NCBI GenBank assembly: GCA_963971425.1
Contig: OZ020518.1
Coordinates: 2,802,263 to 2,866,262 of the forward strand
Source: Bryoerythrophyllum caledonicum
Taxonomy: Eukaryota > Streptophyta > Bryopsida > Pottiales > Pottiaceae
DNA: 64,000 nt
Direction: 5' to 3'
A program made the translations under genes and the position numbers. The notes beneath the pieces were generated by a model. The model was not told where the DNA came from. It was given only the letters and a program-made list of their open reading frames with translations, and made no database searches. How positions within the stretch are numbered: the first letter of the stretch is position 1; each line of letters starts with the position of its first letter. This document shows positions 1 to 10,097 of the stretch, one piece after another.

Positions 1-881
1 CTGGCGGGGGAGCATGGTTATCGGGCTCAGAAATCAGAGCAGGGCTATCAGGATCTGGCGGAGGAGCAGGCTTAACGGGTTCTCGCGGACTCGCATGGTT
101 ATGGGGCTCTGGCGGGCTAGTAGGGTTCCCGGGCACTGGCGGAGGAACAGGGTTATTGGGCCGTGGCGGAGAAGCGTAATCGGAGTCCGAAGAGGGAGCC
201 TTCTCTGGGATTGGATGATTTTCCAAGGGTGTCACGCATGGCTCCTCGGGAACCACCGGGGGACTGGCAGTAGAGTCCAGGTTTTCAATACCTTGACTCG
301 ACAAAGGGAACGATAGACGTTGGGGTTGCATGCTATGTTCCGTCTCCCCCGTACCACCGTGTACAACATGAAGACGAGGGGTGTCGAATTGAGTTAGCCC
401 CACCGGCGACTGTGAAGACTCCGCAATGCCGAGGGTAGGATCATTCATTGCTTGCGTCCACGAAAACTGTGTGTGAGGTGGGTTATCGGCGGGACTCATC
501 GGTGACTTCACCGCTGTAGTAGCGGGCTCTTCCTGGAGTCTATCGGGAACACCTACGTGATGTATTTCATCGCTAGGCCCCTCTTGTGCTTCCTCTGTAA
601 CTTCGTCCAGACCCTTATCGGAGAATCCTTCGTCGTCGTCACTCCTCGAGTACCGATTCTGGACAAGGAATTCATTTGAGGTTCCCTCGTCCATGTGAAG
701 AAGGGCATCTGCACCCTCGAGGTCCCTTCTCGGGTAGATGTCTCCCGCCTCATTTCGTCATGCGCCGTCACTGGATGCCTTTCTCGTCGATCCCACTCTG
801 TCGTCACGAGACGCGACACAGCGTTCTTGCAATCCGCCTCTGCAAGTTCCCTTTCGCGTGCCCAGGTAAGATCTACAGTGT
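1..881 (-). CDS. 3' exon of hypothetical gene, proline-rich, frame switch inside, runs off the left edge
   Basis: On the minus strand an acceptor (TTTTGCAG) ends at 882 and an open frame follows in phase with the donor of the 983-1377 exon. Around 740-760 the coding frame appears to change: the first frame reads on to a stop at 553, while another frame, blocked upstream by TGA at 758-760, becomes a long acidic then proline-rich frame that stays open to base 1. That second frame contains degenerate repeats of the type PPP-x-P-x-NP-x-SPPEP, encoded by roughly 24-base units at 1-180. I recognise no family. Either the gene is broken here, or there is an assembly error or an unrecognised intron. 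The C terminus lies outside the window. Confidence 0.4.
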
Positions 882-982
882 CTGCAAAAGGCTTATCGTT
901 TAGAGACAAGGAAATAACGGAAAAACCAAGAATGAGGAAGAAAACAGTTAGATGAATGATGGGGTTATCGGATAAATCTTAC

Positions 983-1377
983 GTAGAACGAAGCCGGCAT
1001 ACATGAAGTCCAGATCCTCCCTCACCAAGCAGTTCTCATCGAGGATATCCCAGTGTTCGTAGGTACCCTTATCGGCAGCACACCACTATCGAACGATGTC
1101 CTCTGGGTGACTCCTTGCCGTGTCCACGACAGTGCGAGCGTGGACCATTGCGATGAAACGTAACATAGAATCTCGCCCGCCGTGCTTATTGTCACGGAGC
1201 CGTGAGAACGCCTGCGTTATCGGGAGGTGCTGTTCGGATGCGTCCCTTCCGAAGAAGAAGGGACTCAGGACTTCGTACATTTGAGACGGCCCATCCCAAT
1301 TTGTCTCTCGAGCGTCCACATACATTGCAATGCCGGCAGGCCCGGGGATTACGCTAGGGTTGCACATATTCCGGCCC
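983..1377 (-). CDS. Internal exon of hypothetical gene with an in-frame TAG
   Basis: The exon is bounded by a good acceptor (TTTTTCAG, ending at 1378) and a good donor (C|GTAAGA at 982-977). It reads as a soluble-looking protein (start after the splice RNMCNPSVIPGPAG, end DFMYAGFVL), but an in-frame TAG sits at 1086-1088 between EDIVR and WCAADKG. Protein-like sequence continues on both sides of the stop, so it is probably a later mutation or a base-call error rather than the true end. It lies 570 bases downstream of the long 1945-3831 exon on the same strand. The connection between the two could not be closed in phase, so the gene model is incomplete. Confidence 0.45.
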
Positions 1378-1424
1378 CTGAAAAACAACGAAGTCACGTC
1401 AGCCAATAAAACGTCATATTCGTT

Positions 1425-1452
1425 AAATTGAGACTTTTTGCAGTCTCAATTT
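1425..1452. repeat. Short perfect inverted repeat (hairpin)
   Basis: Arms AAATTGAGAC and GTCTCAATTT, 10 bp each, are separated by an 8-base loop. It lies in the non-coding interval upstream (in gene sense) of the 983-1377 exon. Function unknown. Confidence 0.6.
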
Positions 1453-1668
1453 TATCCTCGACTCAAGGATAAACCGCTTTATCTCTTTACCAATATTTTT
1501 TTATAAATAGATACCAACACCGGCTTTTAGATTTTCATTATAGAATCACTATTTGAGCATTATTTATTTTTTGTTGTAGTCATTATTTTTTAAAATGAAT
1601 TTTCAAGAACTAGCATTTTGTCTCAAAATCTCTGAAAAGTCTCAATATAACGAATATGGCCATATAAG

Positions 1669-1812
1669 GGACGGAAAGAGACGATAGGGGACGATAAGAG
1701 ATGATAAGGGACGATAAGGGACGGAAAGAGACGATAGGGGACGATAAGAGATGATAAGGGACGATAAGGGACGATAAGAGACGATAAGGGACGAGAAGTG
1801 ACGATAAGGGAC
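1669..1812. repeat. Tandem array of a 10-bp unit, consensus GGACGATAAG
   Basis: About 14 units of ten bases run head to tail, with variants AGATGATAAG, AGACGATAGG and GGACGGAAAG. There is also a higher-order pattern, since a block of units is repeated almost exactly. The word CGATAA inside the unit is the same hexamer that is over-represented in the neighbouring exons, here on the plus strand. The array lies in presumed intron or 3' flank of the hypothetical gene. Open frames over it merely translate the repeat. Confidence 0.85.
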
Positions 1813-1944
1813 AAGTCTGTGGCGAGAAGGGAAAACTTACACCTGAGAGAGCCTGTTGCAAACGAAATAACACTTCAACAACATAGCTGGAGCCGGTCAC
1901 GGGAAACGATCGATTTTGATCCGCGCTAGACGGTGCACGACCTC

Positions 1945-3831
1945 TCACGCCTCGTCAATGTTGTGCGTCCATGGCAGTGGGTGTAGCAATGGTCGAAGAA
2001 TTTCGTTCATCGCGCAATACCCGAAGAGGTTGTTGAAGTCCCATCGAATAGCCTCTCTCTCCACCGCCCTTTCGACATCAAATTTCTGAATCTCGTTGGA
2101 GACTAACCTCTCTCTTAACCGCTTTGTGGTCTCCGCCTCGGTTGTATGCCTAGCTACATATTGGACGCACTCCTTCTCGTGCGTCATGTATGCCCACGTT
2201 CCCATCACTGCCTCCTTCCAAAGCTCTTGCGACGTACCGCCATCGTGATTCTTTGCCAGATTGCAAAGGGTTGTCAGCAGTGGAAGTGAAACCTCGTTAT
2301 CGGCGAAGCCGACCCCTTCGGAAATGCAGTCACTGAGAGTCTGGTAGAACCTACCCTGGTGGCCTCCAGACTCCACCATACCCAAGACGTATTTGAACAG
2401 GTCATCTTCGTTCTTCAAACTGTCCATCATGAGACTGTCGAGCAGACCATGCTTGAGGAGTAGGTACAGCAGCGTTATCGGTACATTCCTTTCGGGGGAG
2501 AGGACCCTCCAAAGCGGGAAAATACGCTCAGCGTCCTCTTGTGCCTGCCGTATCATTTCGGCCCTCTCCAACTCCAAATCTTGCTCCCTTCTACCTTTGA
2601 CCGGCAGAATGAGGCGCTTAACGGGATTCGCACCTTCATCAGAGCCTGCCTGAAGTATCGTGGCCATTGTCAGCGGCTGTCGAAATTCCATCTGGGCCGA
2701 GGTTATCGGCGAGCCAATGTCAGAGTCGGAAGGTCTCTCGGCAATACTGGTCTCTCTCAACCGTTGTAAAGCCTCCGAGGCTCGAGGCCTTATCGCCGTA
2801 GTGGTCTCTTCCACAGACACTCCGGTAAGCCTTTTCGCCACTGTTGGGGGATTGAGAGCTTTTGTCTTCTTCGTGGACTCTTCAAATCTTGCCTTCTTCG
2901 CGGCCTCTTCAGTTTTTTCCACCTTCTTCGGTACAGCTTGCTTCGCAGGCTCAAACTTCCGGTGCACGATGGAGGAATCGCTCTCTCTCTTCAACGCGGG
3001 TGCGGGCTTTCGGACCCTAGATACCGGGTTATCGGCAGCAGAATTTCTGGAGGCATCATCTCCGGACCGAAGACCGTCCTTATCGCCAAAAACAACTAGA
3101 GTGCCTACGTTATCGGCCTCATCATCTGTGTCGTGATCTCCTCCCGACTCTGCCGACGAAGAAGTATCGTCACTGGACTCCGCTTTCGGGGGCGGAGGTC
3201 TTTTCTGTGAAGGCTGTGCGGTACGCTTCTGTGGACGGTTCTCCTCTGTCGCCTGTGCCACCCTCTTGCCGCGCTTATTTGGGACTCGACTGATCAATTC
3301 CTCCTCATTATCGGCAGTCTTCCGAGGCCTCCTCTTCGTGGCTATCAGCTCTATGGTGCCGAAAACCTCAATGGCTTCTTCCTCCGACCCGCAATCCCAA
3401 AGTCGTGCCACAAAGTTTGCCACATCCCTGACTCCCAAATTGAGATATGACGGCATCTTCACGCCCACCTTCCCCTTCCCTTCGCACAATGCATGGTTGC
3501 GGTGGAGGTTGAATATGTGCTTCTGGTGCGTCGTGTTGCAATGTATGCATAGTATCTGCTTGGGGCCGGTTTGTCCAGCTGGTACGATAGGCGAGTCCAG
3601 TCCATGCAGCTCTAGGATAAGGATCTCCGCCTCCATCACCTCCCAGCTATCGCGCCAAATGTGGTCCTTCTCAATCACAAATAGCTGCTCGATCCTCCCC
3701 GTTTCCTCGTTGTAGGTGGGCGGAATCCCTTTCCTATTCTCCAACGGGATCTCATCAAATAAAGCCTTGCAGAAACACCCCGGCCGCCTCGGCATTTTTA
3801 CAGTCCTGCAAGGTAGGACATTGCCGAACAT
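1945..3831 (-). CDS. Hypothetical protein, 628 aa, BED-like Cys/His finger near the N terminus
   Basis: This is a long uninterrupted minus-strand frame. Residues 95-116 hold C-x2-C then several His and a final Cys (C95, C98, H110, C116), which resembles a BED-type zinc finger. Residues about 165-370 are low complexity, rich in Lys, Pro, Ser, Asp and Glu with basic stretches, suggesting a disordered, possibly nuclear linker. Residues about 385-628 look globular and helical. I do not recognise the family. A possible acceptor (CCTTGCAG) 14 bases before an internal ATG means the true start may be that second Met (MPRRPG), with upstream exons in 3.9-4.8 kb. CGATAAC words fall in different codon phases in this exon (giving ADN or PIT). 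Downstream, a good-looking donor (TCAG|GTGTAAGT near 1840) lies beyond the stop, so the 3' end may be mis-modelled. Confidence 0.6.
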   Translation of the reverse strand: MFGNVLPCRTVKMPRRPGCFCKALFDEIPLENRKGIPPTYNEETGRIEQLFVIEKDHIWRDSWEVMEAEILILELHGLDSPIVPAGQTGPKQILCIHCNTTHQKHIFNLHRNHALCEGKGKVGVKMPSYLNLGVRDVANFVARLWDCGSEEEAIEVFGTIELIATKRRPRKTADNEEELISRVPNKRGKRVAQATEENRPQKRTAQPSQKRPPPPKAESSDDTSSSAESGGDHDTDDEADNVGTLVVFGDKDGLRSGDDASRNSAADNPVSRVRKPAPALKRESDSSIVHRKFEPAKQAVPKKVEKTEEAAKKARFEESTKKTKALNPPTVAKRLTGVSVEETTTAIRPRASEALQRLRETSIAERPSDSDIGSPITSAQMEFRQPLTMATILQAGSDEGANPVKRLILPVKGRREQDLELERAEMIRQAQEDAERIFPLWRVLSPERNVPITLLYLLLKHGLLDSLMMDSLKNEDDLFKYVLGMVESGGHQGRFYQTLSDCISEGVGFADNEVSLPLLTTLCNLAKNHDGGTSQELWKEAVMGTWAYMTHEKECVQYVARHTTEAETTKRLRERLVSNEIQKFDVERAVEREAIRWDFNNLFGYCAMNEILRPLLHPLPWTHNIDEA

Positions 3832-3863
3832 GAAACCTTATCGCCCGAAACGAGTATCGGGAA

Positions 3864-3896
3864 CCCTGAAACCCTGAAACCCTGAACCCTGAGGCT
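3864..3896. repeat. Short CCCTGAA-type microsatellite
   Basis: About four imperfect repeats of ACCCTGAA lie just upstream of the 1945-3831 start. They resemble but do not match plant telomere repeat (CCCTAAA). Confidence 0.6.
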
Positions 3897-4796
3897 TTGC
3901 AAAATTTCCTACGTCTTCACACAACTTACTTTCCAACGCCCCACATTTGAAATGAAATCAAATATGGACAGGGAACTTACCGAAAAGAAATGGAAAGAAT
4001 TCATGACAGATAACTTACTAAAATGGAATGAAATAGAAAGAAAGAAGGGCAGGAAACTTACCGAAAAGATCAGTCGGCGATTTCAAGGTTTTGCAGCAGC
4101 GATCGCTGACGCAGAGCTTGGACTTCCTGGATATGTCGGTAGACGGCAAAAAACACAGTTCGAAGGTGCGGGAAATGGTGCCGCCACACGCAACTTTGCC
4201 ATGACTGTATTAGGGTTTCACGTTGATGGTGATGATGAACGCCTAACCTACCCTAAACCGAGTAGCCTCCTCCTTCAATCCCTGAGAATGTAGGCGATAA
4301 GCTTGGATTGCTTCCTCTTTGAATCGCGCAACCGAAGAACCTTGTCACCGTGTTTCTTCAGGTAGTCTGCATGCGATACAATTCCCTAAATGCGGCATCA
4401 AGGTCCTCCACCCCCTTCTCATATACGCCAGCCGGTTTCTTTCTCCCTTGACGCCCCCATTTGAGATGGCATTTGAGATGAAGAAACTCCATTCACGCGC
4501 AGACAAGCACTACCCTTCTCGCGCAATGATGGTGCGAAAGACAACGCCGTACAAAACGATGTGGATGGCACTTTGCCTTCGCAGCCGCCGAGAAGGATGG
4601 GTCATTTTGGAGTACACGTGGCGGGGCGAGAAGGGGCTTTTGGTGATCCGAAGAAGGCGGGGGAAGAAGGGGCTATCAGCGAGAATGTCGATAAGGGATA
4701 CGTGCTGCGCGAAAAAATTGTGGGCGAAAGTGGACGTTATCGTGCGAAGAAGGGCGCTTGGAGGCAAAAAGGCGCTTGGGGAGAAGGGCCGCTCTT
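3897..4796. other. Upstream region of the hypothetical gene, no confident gene
   Basis: GC-rich at its right end. On the minus strand, two donor-like sequences (CGGTAAGTT near 3977 and near 4058) sit in a duplicated 16-base context, so 5' exons of the minus-strand gene may lie here. A plus-strand 113-codon frame (3952-4293) is open and charged, but I see no family signature or splice support for it. Further CGATAA words occur at 4295, 4689 and (inverted) 4737. Confidence 0.4.
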
Positions 4797-4833
4797 CGCG
4801 GTGTCAGGCCTAAAACCCGGCCCTGACACCGCG
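4797..4833. repeat. Perfect 12-bp inverted repeat
   Basis: Arms CGCGGTGTCAGG and CCTGACACCGCG flank a 13-base spacer. It sits at the boundary where the GC-rich left block gives way to AT-rich DNA. Confidence 0.75.
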
Positions 4834-5185
4834 AACCCGGATTGACTGTAGTGACCGGGCAATCAGTACATACTCTATTAAGTGTGGCTTCATACTGGGA
4901 AGAGTTGCCCATATACTTACGTCCACTTTCGCCTCACAGTATTCTACATGTATGGTGTTGTATTTGAACATGATAAGGTTCAGATATTGAAATGACCTCC
5001 AATTGAAAGATGCTAGTTAAAGAATCTTCAATCCAAAGGTATAAGTCTTGCCAAAATTTGATACATTTTTTGTATTCTATAGAGTAAAATATGCACTTGT
5101 ATATATGGTTTCCTACTTACGTTTAAGGGTTAACTTGGAATTGTCTTTGACTCATTGAGGACAACGGGGTCCACTACTCTTATAA

Positions 5186-5368
5186 TCTCTCTGTATAATA
5201 AAAGGAGTGGAGCTAAGCCTCGTGATGACACGTGGCAGATAGTTGACAATGACTAAACGCGGAGATATTTCCAAGGAGGAGGACGAGGATTTAACTTCTA
5301 CTTTTATAATTTTAGTTAGCTTACCTAAACATACATTACTCGTTATGGACAGCGGGTCAGTATACTAG
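5186..5368 (+). mobile_element. Short non-autonomous Helitron-like element
   Basis: It starts TCTCTCTGTATAATAAAAGG and ends with ...GTATACTAG. It is flanked by A on the left and T on the right, as expected for Helitrons (TC...CTRR inserted between A and T). A second copy at 34451-35607 has the same ends and internal words (GGAGATATTTCCAAGGAGGA). The palindrome expected before CTRR is weak. It also supplies the empty site for the TTAA MITE found in the second copy. Confidence 0.65.
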
Positions 5369-6117
5369 TCTTATAACAATAGAATAGGGCCCGAAACCTG
5401 GTAAAGCCAATACCAAGGTAACCCGGTATTGAGCCGCATTGGGTATTAGACCAAAATCTAGGTTGTACGAGTGAAAGGGGAACAACCACTTGAATCGGTT
5501 GGATATGCCCAAGGTTGGATGACCTATAACCACCAACTTAAGCTTGCTGACCTATTTATAGCATTTGTATACGTGGTAAGAATTTTTTGGGAATTCAAAA
5601 TAGGATTTCATGAATATTGCAATTGTCGTGACCATTTATTTCTTCATATTGAAATTGCTACAAATTTTTTAAGTGGAAAGTAAGCCGTGACCCATTCTCG
5701 ACATACAAAACTCTCTACTTCCACAGTAAGTTGTGCTAATGACCACTTGTGCAAGAGACTAAAAACCGAGAGCTTTGAACCAATTATAAACTGACACCCA
5801 ATCATAACTGACTTTCCTAAAATTTTGGAAATGGGCTGGGCGGCTGGTGGTTTTGGCTGACATAAGACTGTTGATTTTGGGGTTGGTGGTGGTGATAGGT
5901 TATCCAACCTTATGTGCACCATGGGTAGCGTGAACCAAGGTGTAAGTTTTTAGTCCTGGTCCTTTGACAATATGATTCTCTTCAGGAAATTGATCTTGCG
6001 CAATTGTATCACTACTCATGAATTCACAAAGATTTTTCTTGAGTGATTGATTTTTGAGGAGTATAAAAATTAATTGAGGTGAGTGAAGGGATGTGCCTTG
6101 GCAGGCATTGCTCAATA
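5369..6117. other. Intergenic, no gene seen
   Basis: AT-rich, only short frames, no recognisable motif. Confidence 0.6.
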
Positions 6118-6334
6118 CACTGATTTTGATGTTTAGTGTCATGGGCAGTAAATGACTTGTAAATGTTGTAAGTTTTTACTTTTGATATAAATTTTTACTA
6201 AGAGCAGCACAATCTATACTACTCAAAGAGAGGGATGATAGTGGACATGGACGGTAAAAATATTCATCAAGAGTGAAAACTTATAGCATTTACAAGTCAT
6301 TTACTGCCCATGACACTAAACATCAAAATCAGTG
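6118..6334. mobile_element. Stowaway-like MITE with about 48-bp TIRs and TA duplication
   Basis: The ends CACTGATTTTGATGTTTAG and its reverse complement form near-perfect terminal inverted repeats of about 48 bp. TA lies immediately outside both ends (6116-6117, 6335-6336), as in Tc1/mariner-derived MITEs. A second copy is at 20345-20561. Confidence 0.85.
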
Positions 6335-6336
6335 TA

Positions 6337-7156
6337 CTCTAGTTTTGTATAAATGAACAAATGTGAAGTCAATCCTGGATGACAAAAATCGTCCCCTATA
6401 GAAGAAAAAATGAGCCCTAGATGTCCTTGCTTCTTTCAGTCTTGTCTCTGCAACTTCTCATTGTCATCAATGATCTCAATCATTGCACACCCTAAGATGG
6501 ATCTCCCTATTTACCATGGTCGAGCGTTGCACCAATCCTTAGCCTTGGGTGGGTCCATTTTTGTGGCCTTCTAACTTTTGGGGCTGTAAAGGTTTTTTTG
6601 GATTTTTTTTTGCCAAATTTGGGGCATGCGGCCCCAAATTACCCTCAAAGCCCCCCCCCCTTGATCAAATAGGGCCCCCTTCCAATATAAAAATAGGGGC
6701 CAATTTTGTCCCTATCCACCCCCATCCTCCCAAGCCTGAGGCTGGGACAACGCTTGACCGGGGTATTTAGGCAAATCCCCCTAAGATCAATCCAATTTAC
6801 TTTTTTCAGACTCATTTTTTAGTTCCTCTTCATCATCTTCTTGTTTTTGTTTTCCTTCCTTTCTTCCGCCATCTTCTCCTCTTCATTGTTTTTATTTCTT
6901 TTCTTCATTTCCCCCCCTTTTTTCTTTTTGCTCTTATTTTTCAGCTTTTTCTTCATTATTTACCTTCTTAGTTTCTTCATTTTTGGTTTTTGCCCTTTGA
7001 TCATGTTATTGGCCGCCTTCAATATTTACAATCCCATTCCAATGTGTCTTCAGTTGCAATGTTTGGCTAGGGGTCTCTTCATGGTTGGCTTTGGTTGATG
7101 CCCATACCGGGTCTGGTTTGCTCTTGTCCCTATCTTCGGGAATCGGTATGTGGTGT
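6337..7156. other. Intergenic, pyrimidine-rich tracts
   Basis: Contains C-runs at 6649-6658 and a T/C-rich tract at 6780-6970 that gives a spurious Phe-rich frame. No gene supported. Confidence 0.6.
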
Positions 7157-7164
7157 CAGATTTT

Positions 7165-7493
7165 GGGCTAGGGCAAATTGACCCTCTCATTGTGGGTCAC
7201 TAGATGGACTGAGGTGAACAAGGTCATCCCCTCCCCATTCCCTTGCCTGTTCCCGCAGTCACGTTCTCCTACCCTTTCCCCTAGCTTCATTCAAACTCTA
7301 AACCTTAAACACCACCTATAAATCCTAAACTCTACATTGTGAACCCTAACTCCTAAACCCTAAATCCTAAAATCCTCCCCAGGGTTCTCTAAACCCTAAA
7401 ACTAGGTTGTAGAGGGAATAAGGAGGGGAATGGTCCTTGCCCACCTCCGTCCATCCATTGACCCTCCAATGAGGGGGTCAACTCGCCCTCGCC
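7165..7493. mobile_element. hAT-like foldback MITE with 7-8-bp target-site duplication
   Basis: Long imperfect inverted repeats (about 85 bp) begin GGGCTAGGGCAAATTGACCC on the left and GGGCGAGGGCGAGTTGACCC on the reverse-complemented right. The flank CAGATTTT occurs on both sides (7157-7164 and 7494-7501), a 7-8-bp duplication typical of hAT. The middle holds degenerate CCCTAAA-like words that are not an ordered telomere array. Confidence 0.75.
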
Positions 7494-7704
7494 CAGATTT
7501 TGGCCATTGCTGCCACTAGCCCTTTAACTTTTCAACATGTCACCAGGCTGAGTCATTTGAAGTCAATGTGACCAGCTGGTCCTTTGCATAAAATTGGTAA
7601 GGCTTGAGTTTATTATGTTAACTAGGGTCGAATTTGGTTCAAAGCGATTCACCAATATTAAAAGGGCCGTATTGTTGGGCAAGTGATATTAAACTTGGTA
7701 AGGT

Positions 7705-9476
7705 CTAAAACACCAGCTCTTGAGTATTTCCACATGTTCCTTGTGGCCTTTGGATATTGTAAAACATGGTCGCCCATCTGGAACCCCTTCTACTTGTGAT
7801 GTTGTTGGCTCCATAGCACCGGCTTCCACTATTGGCTATCAACATGCTCTTGCGCCATGGTCCGAAATGTATTAATTTGCTCCAAGTCGGCAAGTCCGGC
7901 TGAAAGTACACACATAGGCTTATAACCTACTTGGTTGTCCGTCTTCTTGGTCGGGACGAAATATTCCGTAGGCATTAATGGGTGTAAACCGTAGACCAGC
8001 TCAAAATGGCATGTTTTTGGTGAAGGCCTTGTAGGCTATCCGGTAGGAGAACAAAATCGTATGGAGGTGCTTGTCCCAATTGGTCCGCTTCTTGTTAATC
8101 AATTTGGTAAATAATTGGCCAAATACCTTGTTCGTGGATTCCGCTTAGCCATTACACTTGGGATGATATATGGTGGATGTCTGGTGTTGGAGCAAAAAGT
8201 GATCCACTAAGTATTTAATTGCCTCATTAATGAAGTGAGATCCTTCATTGCTTATTAGTGTCAATGGACATCCGTATTGTGCCAACACCTGCTCATACAA
8301 AAACCGGGCAGTTACTACTGCCAAATTGGTCTATGCCCAGAGCGTAGGCCTCACCCACTTGGTGGCATAGTCTATTGCCATCAAGATGTATCTACATCCG
8401 GTTTTTGAGGCCATGTACTTGATTGGGCCAATGAAGTCTAGACTCCATTTCAAGAAGGGCTCTACCGGCATACTGATAACTAATTGGGCTAGCCTCGTGT
8501 TGGTCATGCCTTCCACACACTGGCACTTGTCACGTGCCCTACAATGCTCAGATACGTCCCGGTGAAGAGTTGGCCACCAATATCCAGCGTCTAGATCTTT
8601 CGGGCCGTAATGTCCTGGGAGAAAAGACCTACGGAAATACCAATATGTATCTCTGGCATCACCAATTTGGCTTGCACTTGGTCAAATACCCAACAAATGA
8701 CTAGGTCATGACCTTTTTGTGTAAGACCCCGCCAATGAGGGTAAACGGAAGAGACTTCAAGAATAGTTTGTGTTGCTCTTCTTTGGTGAGATCGGGGTGC
8801 AACAAGCCAGTTGAATGTAAGAAACCACACCCTCCAACAAGTCTATGCATTCACATTGAATAACGTGGCGTCCCGGGTCTAATCCTCAACTTCCATCGTT
8901 GGTTTACCGTTCGGCAAGTTACCTAGATAATGCATCTGCCACGCCATGTGTCTTCCTAGGTTTATAAACCATAGTGAAGTTGTACTCCTGGAAAAGCAAG
9001 ATCGCGCAATCCGGCCAGACACTTGGGATTTGTTATCCAAGTACATCAAAGCCATATGATCAACAAAGAAAACAATTTTATTTTCAACTAAAGAATGTCT
9101 ATATTTAGAGCATTCTGGTACCGCTTCTTAATGTCTAGCCGGGCCGTCTCACATAGGTTCGACCAGATAAACTCCTTGGTCTTTGGCATGAGTGGGGTGA
9201 TTGGTTCCATGTTGTGGGCATAGGACCGGATGTAACATTTGTTAAACTGGGCAAAACCATTATCTTGGATATCACCTAGCCGTTCCGGTTGGCATGTTTT
9301 TTTATCACCTCCAGTTTCTTCGGGTCTAGAATTTTCTTAGCCTTGGACAATACATGACCTAGGATAACCCTGGAGAACACCATCAATGCACACTTCTCTA
9401 AATCTAGGACATAATTGAATGGTTCCCATGATTCTATTTCTACTAGAAATCGTCTTTGCCTAAGATTGAGCACCAA
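7705..9476 (-). pseudogene. Decayed Ty3/gypsy polyprotein (RT end, RNase H, integrase)
   Basis: Reading the minus strand from high to low coordinates, there is the end of the reverse transcriptase (9276-9476: LEKCALM, LGHVLSKAKKILDPKK), the RNase H end (about 8930-9010: LLFQEYNFTMVYKP then ADALSR), an integrase zinc-finger remnant (about 8520-8560), the integrase core (8331-8516: WSLDFIGPI, RYILMAIDYATKW), and integrase C-terminal parts (about 8040-8160: VFGQLFTKLINKKRTNWDKH). Frames change repeatedly and stops interrupt them. In the integrase the usual D-Q-G-x-H-F block reads NEGSHF, so the second catalytic Asp is lost. I found no LTRs. This is a dead fragment. Confidence 0.85.
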
Positions 9477-9585
9477 GGTCCAAGAGTAGGGGGTGGTTTG
9501 ATGGAGTCCACATGTAATACTTGGTAAGGCCTATGTCTATCTCGTCTCTTTTCTAGGTTTATCCTCCCACTATTACGTTTTACAC

Positions 9586-9890
9586 TTAACCCTTTAAGGC
9601 CGATGAGCTTTTTGGGCCTGTAAGGATCTACAAGTGTTCTAGATCATGCAGAATGGCATTTATGCAATGGTTACATTTTGGAACAAAAATCTACAAACTT
9701 GTTTCACGGAAATCACTGTAGCTCATCAATGCTTGCACAGATTGCAATGGTGATGGTCTCAAAAGATGCTCATCTTCCTCCACCTCTAAGTCATGGTCAA
9801 ATTTTCCCTTTGAGGTGGCTTGTAGCGTTTTCTATAAAGATTTTTGTCCATAATCAACCCATATATGGTTGATCGGCCTTAAAGGGTTAA
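9586..9890. mobile_element. TTAA-flanked MITE, family 2 (about 300 bp)
   Basis: The ends read TTAACCCTTTAAGGCCGATG and, reverse-complemented, TTAACCCTTTAAGGCCGATC. TTAA at both ends is the target duplication typical of piggyBac-type elements. A second copy lies at 26763-27067. Confidence 0.8.
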
Positions 9891-10097
9891 GTACGGGTGG
9901 TAATCAATGGGACGCTCTCAAGTTGGCATGAGGTTTCTCAAAATTGACAAACTCTTACTTAGTTTAACACAAATACAAATACACAATAGGGACTTATCCT
10001 TAGAAACTAGCTGCAGATCCATTAGGTCTGTGTCTTCAAGATCCAGAAAAAACCAGAGTCCAAATGAATGCTCTCAAACTATGAAGTCCTATTTTTA

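Noticed and set aside
1610..1948. Open frames over the tandem array
   Set aside because: Their repetitive SSLIVPYRPL pattern is the translation of the 10-bp repeat; not a gene.
6841..7098. Plus-strand Phe/Leu-rich open frame
   Set aside because: It only translates a T/C-rich tract; no start context, splice sites or homology signal.
7290..7400. Interstitial telomere repeat
   Set aside because: CCCTAAA-like words are irregular and lie inside a hAT-like MITE, so this is not a telomere array.
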